Both the position numbers and the translations under genes were made by a program. The notes beneath the pieces are model-generated. The model had not been told where the DNA came from and searched no databases. It saw nothing but the letters and a program-made list of their open reading frames with translations. A DNA stretch of 64,000 nucleotides from Fibrobacter sp. (GTDB lineage Bacteria > Fibrobacterota > Fibrobacteria > Fibrobacterales > Fibrobacteraceae): the NCBI GenBank assembly GCA_024398835.1, contig JAKSIK010000002.1, forward strand, positions 95,747-159,746, written 5' to 3'. Shown one piece after another: positions 1 to 9,481 of the stretch (within the stretch, counting starts at the first letter, position 1; each line of letters begins with the position of its first letter).

Positions 1-1
1 G

Positions 2-679
2 TTTGGTAGTGAAGAAGTGTTCCAGAAGGAACTGAAGAAGTCCAACACCACTATGGCTCAGTTCGAAAAGAAGATTGAGGAACAACTCCAGAGCGAAATC
101 ATTTTGGAGAAGAAGGTGCCGTATCCTGGCAATCCCACTGAAAAGCAGATGCAGGCTTTCTGGGAATTGAACAAGGGCAAGGTTGTGGTTAGCGATACTG
201 TTAGCGGTGCTCGCATCTTCATTAGCACCAAGGGCAAGTCTGCTCAGGAAATTAGCGATGCCAAGGATATGCTGAAGGGCCTTGCCGCTCAGGTTCGCAG
301 CAAGAAGGCTACGTTTGCACAGCTGGCTGCTGTTTACAGCGACGATAAGGATGCCAAGAAAACTGGCGGCATCATGAACAAGTTCATTGCCAAGTCCAAG
401 GGCGACGGCTATGTGAAGGCTATCGCCAAGATGAATGTGGGAGAGATTTCCGACATCATCACCGAGAAGGACGGCATCAGCATCTTCATGCTTACCGAGA
501 AGAACGATGGCAAGTATGAAAGCTATAAGTTCCAGATTGAATACATCCTCCGCGTTCAGGCGGAACAAGACCGTCAGCAGCAGTTGAAGGCCTATCTGGA
601 TGGCCTTGGAAAGACCTATAAGGTTCAGTACCTGGATAAGAAGTATACGCCTCCTGAGGCAATCGGGGCTGCCAAGTAA
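2..679 (+). CDS. Parvulin-type peptidyl-prolyl isomerase, C-terminal part
   Basis: The frame is open from base 2 with no start in context, so the N-terminus lies outside the window; 225 codons are visible. Residues about 60-170 look like a PpiC/SurA rotamase domain: a FAQLAAVYSDD stretch followed by a GG turn (GGIMNKF), then GEISDIITEKDGISIFMLTE, the usual end of the parvulin fold. Such proteins catalyse proline isomerisation and act as folding chaperones for exported or outer-membrane proteins. The region before the domain is Lys/Glu-rich and helical, as in SurA-like chaperones. Its stop codon overlaps the start of prfB (TAATG), so the two are probably co-transcribed. The exact subfamily cannot be decided without the N-terminus and signal peptide. 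Confidence 0.85.
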   Translation, partial: FGSEEVFQKELKKSNTTMAQFEKKIEEQLQSEIILEKKVPYPGNPTEKQMQAFWELNKGKVVVSDTVSGARIFISTKGKSAQEISDAKDMLKGLAAQVRSKKATFAQLAAVYSDDKDAKKTGGIMNKFIAKSKGDGYVKAIAKMNVGEISDIITEKDGISIFMLTEKNDGKYESYKFQIEYILRVQAEQDRQQQLKAYLDGLGKTYKVQYLDKKYTPPEAIGAAK

Positions 680-1789
680 TGGCATTCCAGACAACGCATA
701 CAGGGCTTATCGATTTACGCGCCCGCGTGGATAAGCTCTGGGGGTATCTTTGACTTAGAGGCTAAGCAAGAAGAACTCTATGTGCTGGAGAAGGACTCCA
801 GCGATCCAGACCTTTGGAATAATCAGGAAAAAGCCCAATCCATGATGAAGAAGATTGGGAATATTCGTGATTTGCTGAATTCCTGGAATGAAGTTTCCCA
901 GACATGCAATGATTTGGCCGAACTCTATGAAATGAGCAAGGACGAGGACTCGGCGGAACTTACGGCTTCCATTGAATCTGATGTGGCGGCATTGAAGGCC
1001 CGCATCGAGGAGATGGAATTCAAGAAGATGCTGAACGGGCCGGACGATGCTTGCAATTGCTTGCTTACACTTCATCCGGGTGCGGGTGGCACGGAAGCCC
1101 AGGACTGGGCGCTGATGCTCTTCCGCATGTATACCCATTTTTTTGAACGCGAAAAGATGGACTTCAAGGTGGTGGATTTTCAGGAGGCGGAAGACGCTGG
1201 CCTGAAGAGCGCAACCATCGAAGTGACTTGCGAAAATGCTTACGGCTTGCTTCGCTCGGAAATTGGCGTGCACCGCCTGGTGCGCATTAGCCCGTTCGAT
1301 GCGAACGCCCGCCGGCATACTAGCTTCTGTGCGCTGTACCTCTATCCGGAACATGACGACGTGGAGTTCGACTTGGATATGGCGGATGTGCGTGTGGATA
1401 CCTACCGCAGTAGCGGCGCTGGTGGCCAGTACATCAACAAGACGGATTCCGCCGTGCGCATGACCCACTTGCCCACGGGCATTATGGCCAGCTGCCAGAC
1501 GGAACGTTCCCAGATTCAGAACCGAGAGACTTGCTACAAGATGCTCAAGGTTATGGTGCAGGAACACTACCGCTTGGAAGAAGAAGCGAAGCGTGACGCC
1601 CGTATGGCCGAGAAGAAGAAGGTGGAGTGGGGAAGCCAGATTCGCAGCTATGTGCTGCAACCGTACCAGCTGGTGAAGGACCTCCGCACCAATGTGGAAA
1701 CCTCTGACACCGCAGGCGTACTGGATGGGAAAATCAAGCCCTTCATTAACGCATACCTGCTAAGCACTAGCGAAGCGGAAAAAGCTTAA
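679..1789 (+). CDS. prfB: Peptide chain release factor 2, with programmed +1 frameshift
   Basis: RF2 releases finished proteins at UGA and UAA codons. The gene starts at ATG 679, overlapping the upstream stop, and runs 24 codons (ending KLWGYL) to an in-frame TGA at 751-753. The site is CTT TGA C preceded by a GGGGG run at 740-744, the classical RF2 autoregulatory slip site with an internal Shine-Dalgarno-like sequence. After slipping +1, translation continues from GAC at 752 as DLEAKQEEL and reaches TAA at 1787. The joined product is 369 residues, as expected for RF2. The SPF recognition tripeptide (RISPFDANARR) and the catalytic GGQ (GAGGQYINKTDS) are both present. High RF2 favours termination at 751, low RF2 favours the frameshift. 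Two hairpin terminators follow. Confidence 0.96.
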
Positions 1790-1799
1790 GTAAAAAATG

Positions 1800-1824
1800 G
1801 GACTCGCGCTTGCGAGTCCTTTTG
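1800..1824 (+). terminator. Intrinsic terminator of prfB
   Basis: Perfect 8-bp stem GGACTCGC (1800-1807) with GCGAGTCC (1812-1819), loop of four, followed by TTTT. It lies 10 nt after the prfB stop. Confidence 0.85.
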
Positions 1825-1828
1825 TGTG

Positions 1829-1855
1829 AAAAAGGGTCCGCGGTGCGGACCCTTT
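1829..1855 (-). terminator. Intrinsic terminator of typA
   Basis: An 11-bp stem, AAAGGGTCCGC (1831-1841) with GCGGACCCTTT (1845-1855), has a 3-nt loop. Read on the minus strand it ends in TTTTT (1833-1829), so it serves the convergent typA transcript. Confidence 0.8.
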
Positions 1856-1912
1856 GAAGTTTTACGAAGACTCGTTGCGGTAATAATTTTCGCGACGAGC
1901 AATCTCTAAGAA

Positions 1913-3748
1913 TTAATCTTCATCCTCAGCGGGCTTCTTGGATTCCTGCTTGCGTTTCAGGTGATCCAGCGTATTTTTGCGGAGGCGGAGAATTTCCGGA
2001 GTCACTTCGATGCATTCGTCATCGTTGATGAAGGTAACGCATTCTTCCAAAGTGAGGCGGCGGTAAGGTGTCAGCTGAATCATGTCGTCAGCGGCCTTGG
2101 AACGCATGTTGGTAAGGTGTTTACCCTTGGTGACGTTCACCACGATATCTACGTCGCGGTTGTGTTCGCCCACAATCATGCCCGGATAGACTTCTGCACC
2201 CGGGCCGATGATGAGGTAGCCACGTTCTTCCAAGTTGGAAAGAGCGTAGCTTGCAGATTCGCCAGGTTCCTTTGCAATGAGCACACCGTTGATGCGGGTG
2301 GGAATTTCGCCCTTGTAGGGCTGGTATTCCTTGAAGATGGACTGGGAAACTGCGTAACCCTTGGAGAGGGAAAGCAGCTTCGGACGAATACCGATGAGGC
2401 CGCGGCTGGGAACCACGAACTCGAGCGTTACGCGGTCATTGTCGTCGGTCATCATGTTCACCATTTCGCCCTTGCGCTGCTGGATTTCCTGGATGCAGGC
2501 TCCGCTGAATTCGCTGGGCACTTCCACCTTGAAATCTTCCACAGGTTCCAGGAGCTTTCCGCTTTCATCGTTGTGGAAAATCACCTGAGGACTGCCGATG
2601 GTGAATTCGTAAAGTTCGCGGCGCATGTTTTCCACCAGAATGGTAAGGTGGAGAATGCCTCGGCCAGAAACCTTGAATGTAGATGCACCGTCAATCTTTT
2701 CCACCAGGAGGGCGGGGTCAGCCATGTGGGCGCGTTCCAGACGTTCCTGCAATTGGTTACCCGTCATGAACTTTCCTCCGTACTTGCCGGCCAGGGGCGA
2801 GGTGTTCACCGTGAAGTTCATGGAGATGGTGGGCGGGTCAATGTGAATGCGGGGAAGGTGTACCGGATTGTTTGTTGCACTGATGGTATCACCGATATCG
2901 AAAGTATCGAGACCAGCGAGAAGGATGATGTCACCTGGACCAGCTTCGTCCACCGGCTTTGGCGTGAGGCCTTCATAGCGCAGAATCTTCTGAGGGCGAA
3001 TGGTCTTCACGGAGCCATCGGTAAATGCCTGAGCATAAGTCTGGTTTGCCTTGAAGGTCCCCTGTTGCACGCGGCCTACGGCCAAGCGGCCAAGGAAGGT
3101 GGAGTATTCCAGGGAGGCAATCTGCAGAAGAGGTTCTGCTGCGGGGTCGCCCTTGGGAGCTGGAATGCGTTCGATAATCTTGTCCATCAGGATGCTGAAG
3201 TTCCCATCCGGGTCTTCCATTTCGGCGCGGCAAATGCCAGTACGGCCACTACCGAACACCTTGTCGAAATCCAACTGCTGTTCGTTGGCATCCAGTTCGC
3301 AGAACAGGTCGAAAACCTTGTCGAGGGCGAGGAGTGGGTTACAGCCATCGCGGTCAATCTTGTTCACCACCACGATAGGAATGAGTCCCAGTTCCAGTGC
3401 CTTCTGGGTCACAAAGCGGGTCTGGGCCATGGGGCCTTCGAAGGCGTCCACCACCAGAAGCACTCCATCCACGGTTCCGAGAACGCGTTCCACCTGGCCA
3501 CCGAAGTCGGCGTGCCCCGGGGTATCCACGATGTTCACGCGGTAGCCCTTGTACATGACGCTTGTGTTCTTGGAGAGAATGGTAATGCCGCGCTCGCGTT
3601 CCAGGTTGTCGGAGTCCATCACGCGGTCCACCACTTCTTCACCTTCGTGGAAGGTTCCGCACTGCTTCAACAGCTGGTTCACCAGCGTAGTTTTACCATG
3701 GTCAACGTGGGCGATGATGGCAACGTTTCTAATCTTTGATTGATCCAT
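1913..3748 (-). CDS. typA: Ribosome-associated GTPase TypA/BipA
   Basis: 611 residues, the normal TypA length. The GTPase domain opens with the P-loop AHVDHGKTT (residues 13-21), then [10 protein letters not shown] (switch I region), [10 protein letters not shown] (G3) and NKIDRDG (G4); EF-Tu-like domain II and EF-G-like domains III and V follow, with the C-terminal region around [17 protein letters not shown]. TypA is a translational GTPase of the EF-G family that binds the 70S ribosome and helps late 50S assembly, particularly under cold or stress. The tail is Lys/Glu/Asp-rich. It is convergent with prfB and divergent from the receiver-like gene, so it is probably monocistronic. Confidence 0.97.
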   Translation of the reverse strand: MDQSKIRNVAIIAHVDHGKTTLVNQLLKQCGTFHEGEEVVDRVMDSDNLERERGITILSKNTSVMYKGYRVNIVDTPGHADFGGQVERVLGTVDGVLLVVDAFEGPMAQTRFVTQKALELGLIPIVVVNKIDRDGCNPLLALDKVFDLFCELDANEQQLDFDKVFGSGRTGICRAEMEDPDGNFSILMDKIIERIPAPKGDPAAEPLLQIASLEYSTFLGRLAVGRVQQGTFKANQTYAQAFTDGSVKTIRPQKILRYEGLTPKPVDEAGPGDIILLAGLDTFDIGDTISATNNPVHLPRIHIDPPTISMNFTVNTSPLAGKYGGKFMTGNQLQERLERAHMADPALLVEKIDGASTFKVSGRGILHLTILVENMRRELYEFTIGSPQVIFHNDESGKLLEPVEDFKVEVPSEFSGACIQEIQQRKGEMVNMMTDDNDRVTLEFVVPSRGLIGIRPKLLSLSKGYAVSQSIFKEYQPYKGEIPTRINGVLIAKEPGESASYALSNLEERGYLIIGPGAEVYPGMIVGEHNRDVDIVVNVTKGKHLTNMRSKAADDMIQLTPYRRLTLEECVTFINDDECIEVTPEILRLRKNTLDHLKRKQESKKPAEDED

Positions 3749-3822
3749 AGATATATCGACCTCTAAGGTTCATTTTTGGGCCCAAAGATAGAAAAAAAGT
3801 GGCGTTTTTTCAACTCTTTTGC

Positions 3823-3829
3823 TATATTT
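3823..3829 (+). promoter_or_regulatory. TATATTT -10-like box before the receiver-like gene
   Basis: TATATTT lies 9 nt before the ATG at 3839 and no Shine-Dalgarno sequence intervenes, so a transcript started from it would have almost no leader. Confidence 0.5.
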
Positions 3830-3838
3830 CAAGCCACT

Positions 3839-4294
3839 ATGGCAAAAGAACTCGATAATTTTGATGACGAATTGGACGAGGAATCCGAGAAGGATTTTCT
3901 TGGTGAAGAATCTGCTGAAAACCAGGCTCCCATTGTTCGCGATTACACCACGCGCCGCATCCTGATTTGGGAAGAGAATGACACCAATCGCAATGCCTGC
4001 TTGGAAGTCCTTTCCGACCTTCTGGTGGGGGCAACCTTTAAGGCTGTAAAGACCGAGGAAGAAGCCATTGCCGAAATCGAGAATGACGACTGGGATACTT
4101 TCGTGGTGGATTTCTATACCGAGGGTGTTTCAGCCAGCGATTTCATCAAGCGCGCCAATAACTATCCGGGTTCCATTCTGGTGGCCATCTCCATGGGTCC
4201 GCTGACTTTGCCTGATGAACGCGATCCGTCTCGCACGGAACTGCTCCGCCGTTTGTTTGACATGGAACGGCCCGCTGCCCAGATTCACGGGTAA
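3839..4294 (+). CDS. Receiver-like (CheY fold) protein, atypical
   Basis: 151 residues counted from ATG 3839, chosen because a TATATTT box sits just upstream; the open frame extends to 3776 but would cover that promoter. Residues 1-35 are very acidic (EDE-rich) and probably disordered. Residues 39-140 follow a receiver alternation: strand RRILIWEEND with acidic pair E46/E47, helix, strand TFVVDF with Asp91 at the phospho-acceptor place, then ILVAISMG. The conserved Lys of strand 5 is not visible and no output domain is attached. It may be a stand-alone or degenerate response regulator; function unknown. It is divergent from typA and shares no operon. Confidence 0.6.
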   Translation: MAKELDNFDDELDEESEKDFLGEESAENQAPIVRDYTTRRILIWEENDTNRNACLEVLSDLLVGATFKAVKTEEEAIAEIENDDWDTFVVDFYTEGVSASDFIKRANNYPGSILVAISMGPLTLPDERDPSRTELLRRLFDMERPAAQIHG

Positions 4295-4298
4295 ACGC

Positions 4299-4351
4299 AA
4301 TTCACAATTCAAAATTTAAAATTCACAATTCATAATTAATAATACGTAATT
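4299..4351. repeat. Degenerate heptanucleotide repeat array
   Basis: The spacer reads as consecutive 7-mers: AATTCAC, AATTCAA, AATTTAA, AATTCAC, AATTCAT, AATTAAT, AATACGT. It fills the gap between the convergent stops of the receiver-like gene and the TerC gene and touches the TerC stop codon. Similar 7-mer arrays occur at 23897, 25440, 44401 and 45533. Confidence 0.75.
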
Positions 4352-5306
4352 ACGAATCGGCTTTTTCGCCTTTTTTTACAAGGCTAGCCAGCGTCCCTGC
4401 AACGAGGGCCACTACAATCAAGGCAAGGCTAATGGCCGTAGGAATCTCGTAGAGTTCCGCAATCAGCATTTTCACACCGATAAACGCCAGGATGAAGACG
4501 ATGGCGTATTTCAGCTTGGCGAACTTGGCGAGCATTGCGGCTAGGGCGAAATAGAGGGAGCGTAGCCCGAGAATGGCCATGATGTTGGACGTGAACACGA
4601 TGAAGGGGTCCAAGGTTACCGCAAAGATGGCGGGAATGGAGTCCACTGCAAAGAGCACGTCGGAAGTCTCGATGACGAATAGCGTCACGAGGAGCGGTGT
4701 GATGAACCGCTTGCCGTTTTCCTTAATGATGAAGGAGTGTCCTTCCATCTTTGTTGTGACAGGGAGGAACGCCCTGCAGAATCGGACTACGGCGTTCTTT
4801 TCTAGGTCTTGCTCCTCATCGTCTTTCCCGAACAGCATTTTGAGGGCGGTGAAGATGAGGATGACGCCAAAGATGTACATAATCCAGCCGAAATGGAGGA
4901 TGAGGGCGGTGCCGCCAAAGATGAAGATGCCGCGGAGAATGATGGCACCCAGAATGCCCCAGAACAGCACGCGATGCTGGTAGATTTGAGGAATCTTGAA
5001 GTAGGCGAAAATGGCTGCCATCACAAAGATGTTATCGAGGGAAAGGGATTTTTCGATGACATAGCCGGTAAGGTATTCCAGCGCTGCCTCGGAACCTGCA
5101 ATGGGGCCTTTCGGACCTTCAATGATTCCGTTCCCGTACAGGAAAAAGATGGCCACGTCAAAGGCGAGGGAAACGAGAATCCATACCCCCGTCCAGCGGA
5201 GGGCCTCGCCTACACTGATGACATGGTCCTTCTTGTTGAATACGCCAAGATCCAAGGCAAGGATGATGCCTACGAGAACTAGAAATAGGATCCAGAATAA
5301 AACCAT
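4350..5306 (-). CDS. TerC/Alx family integral membrane protein
   Basis: 318 residues with about eight or nine hydrophobic helices. The two TerC family motifs with membrane-embedded acidic residues are clear: EKSLSLDN (85-92) and ETSDVLFAVDS (213-223). The family includes TerC and Alx, linked to tellurite resistance, manganese export and metal loading of exported proteins; the substrate here cannot be read from sequence. A charged cytoplasmic loop (about 160-200, KDDEEQDLEK) divides the two halves. A TATATTC box on the minus strand (5333-5327) and an AAGGTAAGG ribosome site precede the start. Confidence 0.9.
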   Translation of the reverse strand: MVLFWILFLVLVGIILALDLGVFNKKDHVISVGEALRWTGVWILVSLAFDVAIFFLYGNGIIEGPKGPIAGSEAALEYLTGYVIEKSLSLDNIFVMAAIFAYFKIPQIYQHRVLFWGILGAIILRGIFIFGGTALILHFGWIMYIFGVILIFTALKMLFGKDDEEQDLEKNAVVRFCRAFLPVTTKMEGHSFIIKENGKRFITPLLVTLFVIETSDVLFAVDSIPAIFAVTLDPFIVFTSNIMAILGLRSLYFALAAMLAKFAKLKYAIVFILAFIGVKMLIAELYEIPTAISLALIVVALVAGTLASLVKKGEKADS

Positions 5307-5346
5307 GATACCTTACCTTGTTCTTGGAATATAGCATTTTTTTAGG

Positions 5347-6603
5347 TTATGGGCATGGTTGAATTGAACCCGGCGTTGGAGTGCCCATGCACCAGGAGGT
5401 CGCCTTGTCTTTGGCTTCCCACTTTGCCATGTCAAGCGCCGTGCTGAGGGGGTTGGAACTGGGGTTACTGTAGTTGGGGAGAGTTCCCTCGCTTAGGCTG
5501 TCGGGCTTGCTGTTGTAATAGAGGGAGTCCATGGCAATTCCATCGCAGGCAAGGACGATGTTGCTTTGGGTGTTGGTGAGGTCGCCCCAGGTTTCCGTAT
5601 TGCGGAAGGGCTCCGGCGTTTTTGCAGAGGAATCGCCCAGGACCAGAATTTCGCTGGGGGCGATGAAATTGCGGGTGATTTTCCAGCCCTTAGCCTCGTT
5701 TGCGGTTGTTCCGATGGTGCATCCGGCGAGGTTGAGGGTGTCCAGACTCCCGTTGTAGATTTCGATGAACTCGTACTGGGAGGAATCGCTTTTCAGGGGA
5801 GAACTGAAGAATTCCGTAATGAGCATATCTCCATTTCTCGGAGCCCGGCGGCCGGAGGGAAGCAAAATTTTAATATTGAAATTCATTTGTTCTGCGATTT
5901 GGACGGATAGGTTCGCCTTCCCGCGGAGTGCCATCAGGTTGAGGTTCGGGACAGGTTCATCTTCGCTGAGGGTGACATTATCCTCCACATGGTACAGTTC
6001 CTCTCCGGTTTTATTTTTGAGGATGAGTTTAATCTGGTAGTCCTGATTGAGGGGAAGGGCCTCGCTTGCGAATGTGATGGCGTCGTTTTGGATGTGGCCT
6101 GTATAACTATAGCTGTTTTTCCCGTTGACAAGTTCGAGAACTCCCTCTTGAATGCCCACGGGATTCCCGAGCCCAAGGGGAATCTCCACATAGAAGAATC
6201 CTAACAGCGGGTGCATCTGGATGAAGAAATTCTCAATTTCGCCGGCGTCAATCCTAGCAGTGAGTTCTCCCGTTTGCATTAGGAAGCCGTTGGCGTAGAG
6301 CTTTGCTTCGAATTTCCAGCGGTCGTAGGGGAACAGGTCCAGAGAGAAGTCTGTCTCGGCGGAGTTCTGCATGATGTGGAGGGTGTCTATGCCGTAGGCA
6401 TCCAGAACGATGCTATCCAGGAGAGGGATGTTTCCGTACTCCAGATGAAGCTCGGCAATGGTGCCCGAGGCCTCGAATTCCGCGCTGGGTGTAGATTTGT
6501 CGTCATTTCCGCATGCGCAAAGACAGAGTGCGCTGATAAGGGAAAGGGCTGCGATTTTGGACCGGACGAGTGCCGGTTTGGTTTGTCTAAAGAAAGGACG
6601 CAT
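5347..6603 (-). CDS. Lipoprotein with C-terminal lamin-tail domain
   Basis: 418 residues. The N-terminus is a lipoprotein signal with a hydrophobic stretch ending LCLCACG, so the mature protein would be lipidated at a Cys around 29-31. The middle third is beta-rich without a recognised domain. From about residue 260, GDMLITEFFSSPL...YEFIEIYN...LDLNLAG-like order (GDMLITEFF, YEFIEIYNGS, LNLAGCTIG) matches the lamin-tail domain (LTD), an Ig-like fold used by secreted bacterial proteins, often with nucleases or as an adhesion module. No catalytic domain is seen. It probably sits on the outer membrane. It is transcribed toward terC, but terC has its own promoter-like box. Confidence 0.7.
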   Translation of the reverse strand: MRPFFRQTKPALVRSKIAALSLISALCLCACGNDDKSTPSAEFEASGTIAELHLEYGNIPLLDSIVLDAYGIDTLHIMQNSAETDFSLDLFPYDRWKFEAKLYANGFLMQTGELTARIDAGEIENFFIQMHPLLGFFYVEIPLGLGNPVGIQEGVLELVNGKNSYSYTGHIQNDAITFASEALPLNQDYQIKLILKNKTGEELYHVEDNVTLSEDEPVPNLNLMALRGKANLSVQIAEQMNFNIKILLPSGRRAPRNGDMLITEFFSSPLKSDSSQYEFIEIYNGSLDTLNLAGCTIGTTANEAKGWKITRNFIAPSEILVLGDSSAKTPEPFRNTETWGDLTNTQSNIVLACDGIAMDSLYYNSKPDSLSEGTLPNYSNPSSNPLSTALDMAKWEAKDKATSWCMGTPTPGSIQPCP

Positions 6604-6700
6604 TGATACCTCCTATGGTTTGTGATGGTCCTAATCTCTATGAACGTTTTTTTGATGTGATTCTCACACCTCTTCATTTGATTTTTCTAATTTTCTTTTC

Positions 6701-6964
6701 ATGGAAATTGATGACTGGCGAAACCGCATAGACGCAATGAATGACGAAATCATCGCTCTTTTGAACAAGAGAGCGGTTTGTGCGGCTGAAATTGGCAAAC
6801 TGAAGAAAGAGTTGGGTTTGCCGGTTTTGGATGCCAGTCGCGAAAATGAGGTTCTGGAAGCTGTGGGGGAGAAGGCCGTAAAGGCTGGTGGCCCCCTGAC
6901 TGCGGAATCCGTTAAGAAGATTTTCCAGGCCATCATGGAAGAAACTCGCAAGGTGGAGGACTAG
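6701..6964 (+). CDS. Chorismate mutase, AroQ (type II) fold
   Basis: 87 residues, the size of a minimal AroQ domain. It converts chorismate to prephenate, the branch step to Tyr and Phe. Active-site residues align by position with the family: Arg7, Arg24, Lys35/36, Asp44, Arg47-Glu48 and Gln76 (motif IFQAIMEETRK). It is the first gene of a four-gene cluster; tyrA starts directly after its stop (TAGATG), so the enzyme pair probably works in sequence like a split chorismate mutase/prephenate dehydrogenase. No clear Shine-Dalgarno sequence precedes the ATG. Confidence 0.93.
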   Translation: MEIDDWRNRIDAMNDEIIALLNKRAVCAAEIGKLKKELGLPVLDASRENEVLEAVGEKAVKAGGPLTAESVKKIFQAIMEETRKVED

Positions 6965-8131
6965 ATGAAGCGCATCACATTGGTGGGCTTTGGCCTCCTT
7001 GCTAGTTCTATTGCCGCCGCCGTCAAGCAGGCAAAATTGCCTACGATCGTCCGTGCAGTGAGTTCTGCGAATACGCTCAATCGGGCCCGCGAACTTGGTC
7101 TGGCTGATGAATTTTTTGAGTACGAAGCCGCTGAGGAATGGTCCAAAGACAGCGACCTGATTCTCCTTTGCGGCCCCATCCTCCACATTTTGAAGTGCAT
7201 TGACGCCCTAAGCAAGATTACACCGCAAAATCCGTGCTTGGTGAGCGACATCGGCAGCACCAAGGTGGAGATTTGCAAGGCTGGTGCAAAATTATTGGCC
7301 CCTTTCCGCTTTGTAGGGAGCCACCCCATGGCGGGTTCTGAAAAACGGGGTTGCGAACATCACGACCCGGCTATTTTTGAAAATGCCTACTGGTTCATCT
7401 GTCCGCCGGAAGGAACCGAGGAATCTGTTTATTCGCCGCTTCTTGATTTGGTGAAGTTTGTAGGTGCGAATGCGGTGGTGTTCCCTCCGGAGCATCACGA
7501 CAGGACTATGGCTTGGGTGAGCCACATGCCTCAGATGCTCAGTTCCACCTTGGCGGCGAACATTCCCGAACGCTTGCTCAGTCATAACTACCAGCATTAC
7601 GCGGGCCGGGCATTTAGAGATATGACACGCATTGCCGCCAGTGGCTGGGGGATGTGGCACGACATTTCCGTCACCAATCGGGATGAGATGGTGCGGGCCC
7701 TTACCGAAGTCCGCGATGGCGTAGACAAGACCATTGAAGCCATGAAAAAACTCAATGTGGTGGAAAACGGAATGCCTGCTGGCGGTATTTTTGGTAACCC
7801 TGGCGCAGGGTCGACTGAGGCCGATAATAGTGCCGCACTTGCAGACATTTTCAAGGCTGGCAATGATGGCCGTGCAAGCCTTTTTGCTCCAGGACGCAAT
7901 GCCTCTGCTGCATTTTTTGAAGTGACGGTAATGCTGAAGGATGAGCCTGGCGCACTTTTGGCGGTAATGGAACCATTGGCGAAGGCCGGCATCAATATTC
8001 GGGATATTGAACTGATGAAGGTTCGGGAGAACATTGCGGGCACATTGCTTCTTGCCTTCAAGACGCAGACCGCGGCGGCTCGCGCAATTCAGATTCTCAG
8101 AGATCTCGGGCTCGAGGCGAAGGAACGGTAG
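6965..8131 (+). CDS. tyrA: Prephenate dehydrogenase with C-terminal ACT domain
   Basis: 388 residues. The N-terminal Rossmann motif GFGLLASS (8-15) binds NAD(P). SDIGSTK (about 93-99) and GSHPMAGSEKRG (from 118, with the catalytic His) are TyrA hallmarks. Prephenate is oxidatively decarboxylated to 4-hydroxyphenylpyruvate, the tyrosine precursor. From about residue 317 the sequence FFEVTVMLKDEPGALLAVM...GINIRDIELM is an ACT domain, which in this family mediates tyrosine feedback. The gene starts immediately after the chorismate mutase stop, with an AAGGTGGAGG ribosome site inside the upstream gene, and its own stop abuts the next ATG. Confidence 0.95.
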   Translation: MKRITLVGFGLLASSIAAAVKQAKLPTIVRAVSSANTLNRARELGLADEFFEYEAAEEWSKDSDLILLCGPILHILKCIDALSKITPQNPCLVSDIGSTKVEICKAGAKLLAPFRFVGSHPMAGSEKRGCEHHDPAIFENAYWFICPPEGTEESVYSPLLDLVKFVGANAVVFPPEHHDRTMAWVSHMPQMLSSTLAANIPERLLSHNYQHYAGRAFRDMTRIAASGWGMWHDISVTNRDEMVRALTEVRDGVDKTIEAMKKLNVVENGMPAGGIFGNPGAGSTEADNSAALADIFKAGNDGRASLFAPGRNASAAFFEVTVMLKDEPGALLAVMEPLAKAGINIRDIELMKVRENIAGTLLLAFKTQTAAARAIQILRDLGLEAKER

Positions 8132-9481
8132 ATGGAATTTCTTTTGAATCCAGATCGGGAACGCATGAACCTCACACTCGTGATGGCTTTGCTCGTCAAT
8201 GGCCGTACGGTTCTGGAGGATTTTTCATGGCCAAGTGGTGCGGAGCGTTTTGCTAATGCCCTCAAGGAATTTGGACTGGAATTTGCAACCCAGGGTCATC
8301 AGCTGGTGCTGACGGGGAAGGGCTTCCAGTACAGCCTGCCATCGGTTCTGCCCTATGATTTTGGGGAGCTGGAAAACGTGCTCCTCTGGACGTTGGCCAG
8401 CAAGGATTCCGAGCAGCTTTATACTTTTATTGGTGATGATTTGGAATCCGCCAAGCAGCTCTTGCAAAAGTACTTCAAGATAAAGCCGCAAACCGATGAA
8501 CCGGGCAAGTTCGTCTTCAGTTTCGAGCCTGCAGAGCCCAGTATCAGGAAGGATACCTCGGGCAGCATTCCGTACATCATGCGAAACCGCCTCCTCATTC
8601 GGGCCCTTGTTCGGAGCGAATACCTCACCTTTGAAGAGAAATCTCCGGTTCGGGACCAGCTCACCAGAATGTTCCAGTTCTTTGGCGTGGCGCTCAAGTA
8701 CGAGGGCCGCGGCATGGAACAGTTGAGCGAGTTCGAACGCCGCCTCATGATGGCGCAGGGAAAAAAAATCGAACGCACGCAGACCACGGAACTTTCCGAA
8801 ACCCGCGTGCTTACCGCCCACGATTACTTTGTTCCCGGAGACACTTCCGAGGCTGTGGCGATTGCTGTGCTTACCGCTGTCGGGAATGTCCCGAAGGAAA
8901 ATGCGGTCAAGATTCTAAATGTGGATTTGAACACCAGCCGCTCGGGAGCGATTTCTTGCCTCAAGCGCATGGGCGTGAATGTGGATAACGCCACCCGCCG
9001 CGAAAAGTTTGGCGACGTGTTTGGCGATTTGGATGTGTTCCCCATGGCTGCCGGCAAACGCTTGCAGGGGCGCCGTTTTGGCGAAGACGCTGTGGCATCT
9101 AGTCTCAGTGAGTATGCGCTTCTGGCTGTTGCCGCCTGCTTTGCAGAGGGCGAAACCATCCTCCGCCTGCCCAAGGAAAATCGGGCAGCAATGCGGCCCA
9201 TGAATGAATTCCTGGCCGAAAACCTCCGGAAGACGGGCGTGGAAGTGGGTGTCTACGAAGATGGCATGGTCATCCGCGGTATGGAAACCATCCTCAAAGG
9301 GAGCGACTTTAGCGCTGGCGAATGGCCCGAAGTTGGCCTTGCGTTGACGGTTCTCTCGCTAGCCCTTCAAAATGACGAACCTATCGAAGGTGCGGATTTG
9401 GTGGAAGCGACATATCCGGGAATTCTCGCAAAACTCGAGCAGGTGCTGGTTTCGGAGAAAACAGAGGAGGTTGAATCGTGA
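8132..9481 (+). CDS. EPSP synthase-like protein lacking catalytic residues
   Basis: 449 residues aligning along their length with EPSP synthase (AroA): VPGDTSEAVAIAVLTAVG matches the PGDxSSAAF segment, VDLNTSRSGAISCLKRMGV matches the GLNPTRTG...RMGA segment, and YALLAVAACFAEGETILR matches PVLAVAAxFAEGET. The active site is degraded: the N-terminal SKSxSNR becomes DRERMNL, the catalytic Asp in IDEIPVL becomes Ser (LSEYALL), SDR becomes NR and the DHR motif becomes EWP. It therefore should not make EPSP. Tight packing between tyrA and nadK argues it is expressed. It could be a regulatory or structural paralogue, or have another substrate; a true aroA must lie elsewhere. Confidence 0.75.
   Translation: MEFLLNPDRERMNLTLVMALLVNGRTVLEDFSWPSGAERFANALKEFGLEFATQGHQLVLTGKGFQYSLPSVLPYDFGELENVLLWTLASKDSEQLYTFIGDDLESAKQLLQKYFKIKPQTDEPGKFVFSFEPAEPSIRKDTSGSIPYIMRNRLLIRALVRSEYLTFEEKSPVRDQLTRMFQFFGVALKYEGRGMEQLSEFERRLMMAQGKKIERTQTTELSETRVLTAHDYFVPGDTSEAVAIAVLTAVGNVPKENAVKILNVDLNTSRSGAISCLKRMGVNVDNATRREKFGDVFGDLDVFPMAAGKRLQGRRFGEDAVASSLSEYALLAVAACFAEGETILRLPKENRAAMRPMNEFLAENLRKTGVEVGVYEDGMVIRGMETILKGSDFSAGEWPEVGLALTVLSLALQNDEPIEGADLVEATYPGILAKLEQVLVSEKTEEVES

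Noticed and set aside
1961..3739. 592-codon open frame on the + strand opposite typA
   Set aside because: Shadow of a highly biased real gene; His/Val/Phe-rich nonsense composition, no motifs, and typA is unambiguous on the other strand.
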